Positions 6,183-7,982 of a stretch of DNA of 7,982 bases are shown in pieces (position 1 is the stretch's first letter; the number at the start of each line of letters is the position of its first letter). The notes under the pieces were generated by a model. It was not told where the DNA came from. It did not search any database and saw nothing but the letters and a program-made list of their open reading frames with translations. Source of the DNA: Planctomycetaceae bacterium (GTDB taxonomy: Bacteria > Planctomycetota > Planctomycetia > Planctomycetales > Planctomycetaceae); the NCBI GenBank assembly GCA_015487825.1, contig WFOZ01000937.1, positions 1 to 7,982 on the forward strand. Reading direction: 5' to 3'. The translations under genes and the position numbers were made by a program.

Positions 6183-7556
6183 ATGGGTACTAATATGAAA
6201 CGAACAGTATTGACTCTCTTTGTTGGAGTGCTCAGTGTCGCATTAGTCGCAAGTGATGCCTTATCTCGTGGAGGATTTCGAGGTGGGGGCGGCGGTGGAA
6301 GAGGTGGAGGCGGGATCAGCCGCGGTGGAGGTGGTCGCAGTCCGTCGATGAGCCGACCGGTTTCCAGACCGGCATCTCGACCAGCTTCCCGGCCTTCTTT
6401 GCCATCAAGACCCTCTACCCGTCCATCCATTCCGTCTCAACCATCAAGGCCATCAACGCGGCCGGGAACAGGAAACAGACCCAGTCTTGGAAACCGTCCT
6501 GCAACTGGTAACAGGCCAGGTGTGGGCAACCGCCCTGATTTTGGAAACAGACCCGGCGCTGGAAGCAGGCCGGGGACAGGCAATCGTCCTGCTGTTGGGG
6601 GCAGGCCAAGCCAAGGACAGTTACAAGATTTCCTCAACCTACCAAATAACAACGGGCCAAATAACAACGGGCCAGGTGGAAACAGGCCGAGCACTCGTCC
6701 TGCAAATCCATCGCGTCCCAGTGCTGGAAATCGTCCGAGCACTCGTCCTGCGAAACCAGACCGCCCGGGTGCTGGTAACCGTCCTGGTGCCGGAAACCTT
6801 CCTGCCAACAGGCTTGGACGCGGCCCCGGAAAAAGCAATATCTCCATCAATCAACGCAACATCAATCGAACGCATATTTCTACCAATGTCCGGAGGCACT
6901 GGAATGGTCGGCATGGAAATGCATTCAACAGGTCATGGTGGGCTGGGCGTCCCGGTTGGAACGGGCATCATTGGCATTACCAGCATCATTGGAATCGCTA
7001 CCCGGCTCATTATTTTTGGAGGGCAGCTACTGCGGTCGCTGTGACCGGCTGGTTTGTGAACAGTTGGAACGAACCTGCTTACTACAATTATGGCCAAAAC
7101 GTTTACTATCAAGATAATTCCGTCTACTACGGTGAAGAAGCTATCGCCTCGGCTGAAGAGTATTACGATCAGGCTGCCACAATTGCACAGTCTGCTCCAG
7201 AGGTCGATGACGAAAAAATCGAATGGATGCCGCTAGGTGTTTTTGCACTGACTCAAACAGATACTGGGGAGTCGAACATGATCCTGCAACTGGCAGTCAG
7301 TAAGGAAGGGATTATCGCCGGATCATTTTTCAACGAAACAACCGATGCCACACACCCTGTTGAAGGAATGGTTGATAAGGCGAGCCAACGGGCATCGTGG
7401 AGTTTTGCTGACGGAACAAATCCCGATCTAGTCATGGAAACGGGAATTTACAATCTGACCCAGGACGAAACCGAAGCTCTGCTTCACTTCAATAAGGAAA
7501 AAACTCAAACCTTTTTGATGGTTCGTTTGCCAGAGCCTGAAACGGAAAAAAATTAG
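6183..7556 (+). CDS. Secreted Gly/Arg-Pro-rich repeat protein, planctomycete 'mu-protocadherin'-type
   Basis: A 457-residue exported protein. A signal peptide spans about 1-28 (Lys6-Arg7, then VLTLFVGVLSVALVA). Next comes RGGFRGGGGGGRGGGG (29-44), then a long basic Arg-Pro tract (about 57-214) built of SRPxxRP and GNRPxxGNRP units with a PNNNGPNNNG insert. A His/Trp/Arg-rich segment (about 235-275: RRHW, SWWAGRPGW, HHWHYQHHW) leads to a short hydrophobic stretch AATAVAVTGWFV (281-292) and a Tyr-rich part (about 299-328). The C-terminal domain (about 345-450) starts EWMPLGVFALTQTD, looks folded and beta-rich, and ends at LMVRLPEP. Proteins of this layout are common in planctomycetes, often labelled mu-protocadherin or putative cell-surface protein; that label is not functional evidence. 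The basic repeats suggest binding to acidic polymer, DNA or the cell surface (inference). The start rests on GAGGTG 9 nt upstream. Confidence 0.83.
   Translation: MGTNMKRTVLTLFVGVLSVALVASDALSRGGFRGGGGGGRGGGGISRGGGGRSPSMSRPVSRPASRPASRPSLPSRPSTRPSIPSQPSRPSTRPGTGNRPSLGNRPATGNRPGVGNRPDFGNRPGAGSRPGTGNRPAVGGRPSQGQLQDFLNLPNNNGPNNNGPGGNRPSTRPANPSRPSAGNRPSTRPAKPDRPGAGNRPGAGNLPANRLGRGPGKSNISINQRNINRTHISTNVRRHWNGRHGNAFNRSWWAGRPGWNGHHWHYQHHWNRYPAHYFWRAATAVAVTGWFVNSWNEPAYYNYGQNVYYQDNSVYYGEEAIASAEEYYDQAATIAQSAPEVDDEKIEWMPLGVFALTQTDTGESNMILQLAVSKEGIIAGSFFNETTDATHPVEGMVDKASQRASWSFADGTNPDLVMETGIYNLTQDETEALLHFNKEKTQTFLMVRLPEPETEKN
6342..6830 (+). repeat. Arg-Pro coding repeat tract
   Basis: The tract encodes about 30 RP dipeptides in SRP, TRP and GNRP settings. 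At DNA level some units are recent copies. CCAAATAACAACGGG occurs twice in direct tandem (6642-6656, 6657-6671), and CCGAGCACTCGTCCTGC recurs exactly at 6687-6703 and 6735-6751. Most other units differ at third codon positions, so old and young duplications coexist. Confidence 0.75.
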
Positions 7557-7559
7557 TAA

Positions 7560-7587
7560 CGCAGGCTGGTTCGAGACCCTGCCTGCG
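7560..7587 (+). other. Strong hairpin after the RP-repeat gene
   Basis: CGCAGGC (7560-7566) pairs perfectly with GCCTGCG (7581-7587). Inside, GGT (7568-7570) can pair with ACC (7576-7578) around TCGAG. It begins 3 nt after the stop codon. No T-run follows, so a simple intrinsic terminator is doubtful. Confidence 0.55.
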
Positions 7588-7589
7588 GA

Positions 7590-7623
7590 CTGTGCTGCCC
7601 AGTTCTTTTCTGGTTCTGCACAG
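7590..7623 (+). other. Second, compound hairpin before the 7654 gene
   Basis: CTGTGC (7590-7595) pairs with GCACAG (7618-7623), and the inner CCAG (7599-7602) pairs with CTGG (7610-7613). It starts 2 nt after the previous hairpin, so the two could stack. It ends about 18 nt before the next ribosome-binding site. The arrangement suits an intercistronic RNA element. Confidence 0.5.
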
Positions 7624-7653
7624 ATGAAAATATTTGATACAAGGGAATTGCTA

Positions 7654-7982
7654 ATGCGGATTCTATTATTGTTGATTGCTTTCTCCTGCTTCGCCGTCAA
7701 TTCCGATGCCTCAGAACCGGTGCGGCCCTATCGGCTGATTTACAACAGCGATGCGAGCAATATGTTTTACGCTGCCGAGCCTCCAATGCGGGCAGCGGAT
7801 GTTTATCGTTTCGTGGATGAAGTTGCTGATGCGGAAGGCGTCACGACATTTTATATGTGTCCGAATTACGGGATGCCGGTCATTTATCCGAGTAAAGTCA
7901 CACAGATGTTCGGCACCGGGCTCACTGCAGAACAGGAAAAACTTGTCGCAAAGGTCGCTCTGTTAAAACCATCGAGCGAACG
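7654..7982 (+). CDS. Secreted protein of unknown function, 3' end cut by window
   Basis: The frame is open from ATG 7654 to the window edge, giving 109 codons plus two bases. AAGGGA at 7641-7646 sits 7 nt upstream. An in-frame ATG at 7624 follows directly on a hairpin and would add ten residues before the signal, so it is less likely. Residues 1-19 are a signal peptide (Arg2, then ILLLLIAFSCFAV). The mature start reads PYRLIYNSDASNMFY, then PMRAADVYRFVDEVADAEGVTTFYMCPNYGMPVIYPSK. The pattern of a strand, a helix with VDEVADA, a strand TTFYMCP and then an NYGMP loop recalls the opening of TIM-barrel glycosidase-like secreted proteins found in planctomycetes, but too little is visible to assign a family. 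It is the third in a row of exported-protein genes. Confidence 0.8.
   Translation, partial: MRILLLLIAFSCFAVNSDASEPVRPYRLIYNSDASNMFYAAEPPMRAADVYRFVDEVADAEGVTTFYMCPNYGMPVIYPSKVTQMFGTGLTAEQEKLVAKVALLKPSSE

Noticed and set aside
6437..6850. 137-codon minus-strand frame rich in Pro/Gly/Leu opposite the RP-repeat gene
   Set aside because: It is a low-complexity mirror of the repeat tract, without a ribosome-binding site or signal. The plus-strand gene has a signal peptide and a folded C-terminal domain.
6487..7044. 185-codon plus-strand frame overlapping the RP-repeat gene
   Set aside because: Long only because repetitive codons keep stops out of the second frame. It starts inside the repeat, lacks a ribosome-binding site and shows no domain.
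7560..7623. Intrinsic transcription terminator after the RP-repeat gene
   Set aside because: Both stems are good, but neither is followed by a T-run, and a gene with a good ribosome-binding site follows in the same direction.

Overview
The window looks like ordinary chromosomal DNA from a planctomycete. A Gimesia-like, moderate-GC Planctomycetaceae member is my best guess. The reasons are a secreted Arg-Pro/Gly-rich protein of the type often annotated 'mu-protocadherin' in that phylum, a secreted SnoaL/DUF4440-type protein, a short Cys-rich lipoprotein of planctomycete style, and uneven use of Shine-Dalgarno sites. The lineage call is inference from protein character, not from a database search.

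Positions 1-3404, minus strand: an ethanolamine-type APC permease (1587-3056) is followed 87 nt downstream by a glutamine-synthetase-like gamma-glutamyl-amine ligase (120-1499). They read as a two-gene transport and amine-glutamylation unit. A perfect 18-bp palindrome sits just upstream of the permease ribosome-binding site and is a likely operator. The most reasonable model is import of ethanolamine (or a similar small amine) and ATP-dependent glutamylation. The ligase keeps the metal- and glutamate-binding residues but lacks the flap Glu that classical glutamine synthetases use for ammonium.

Positions 3405-4123: a small Cys-rich lipoprotein gene on the minus strand, divergent from queC. The space between them holds two start regions and an inverted repeat.

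Positions 4124-4858, plus strand: queC, 7-cyano-7-deazaguanine synthase, for queuosine or 7-deazaguanine biosynthesis. It stands alone here, with no queD, queE or queF and no recognisable preQ1 riboswitch.

Positions 4859-7982, plus strand: a structured 347-nt gap carrying a good sigma70-like promoter, then three consecutive genes for exported proteins. These are a two-domain SnoaL/DUF4440-type protein (5206-6087), a 457-residue secreted RP/G-rich repeat protein (6183-7556), and a secreted protein of unknown function cut off by the window end (7654-7982). The two gaps inside this trio are about 95 nt each, and each holds a pair of hairpins without U-tracts.

No mobile element, CRISPR array, tRNA or rRNA was seen. 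I found no convincing novel defence or mobile system. The points most worth following are the ethanolamine/gamma-glutamyl ligase pair with its palindrome, and the hairpin-separated secreted-protein cluster.
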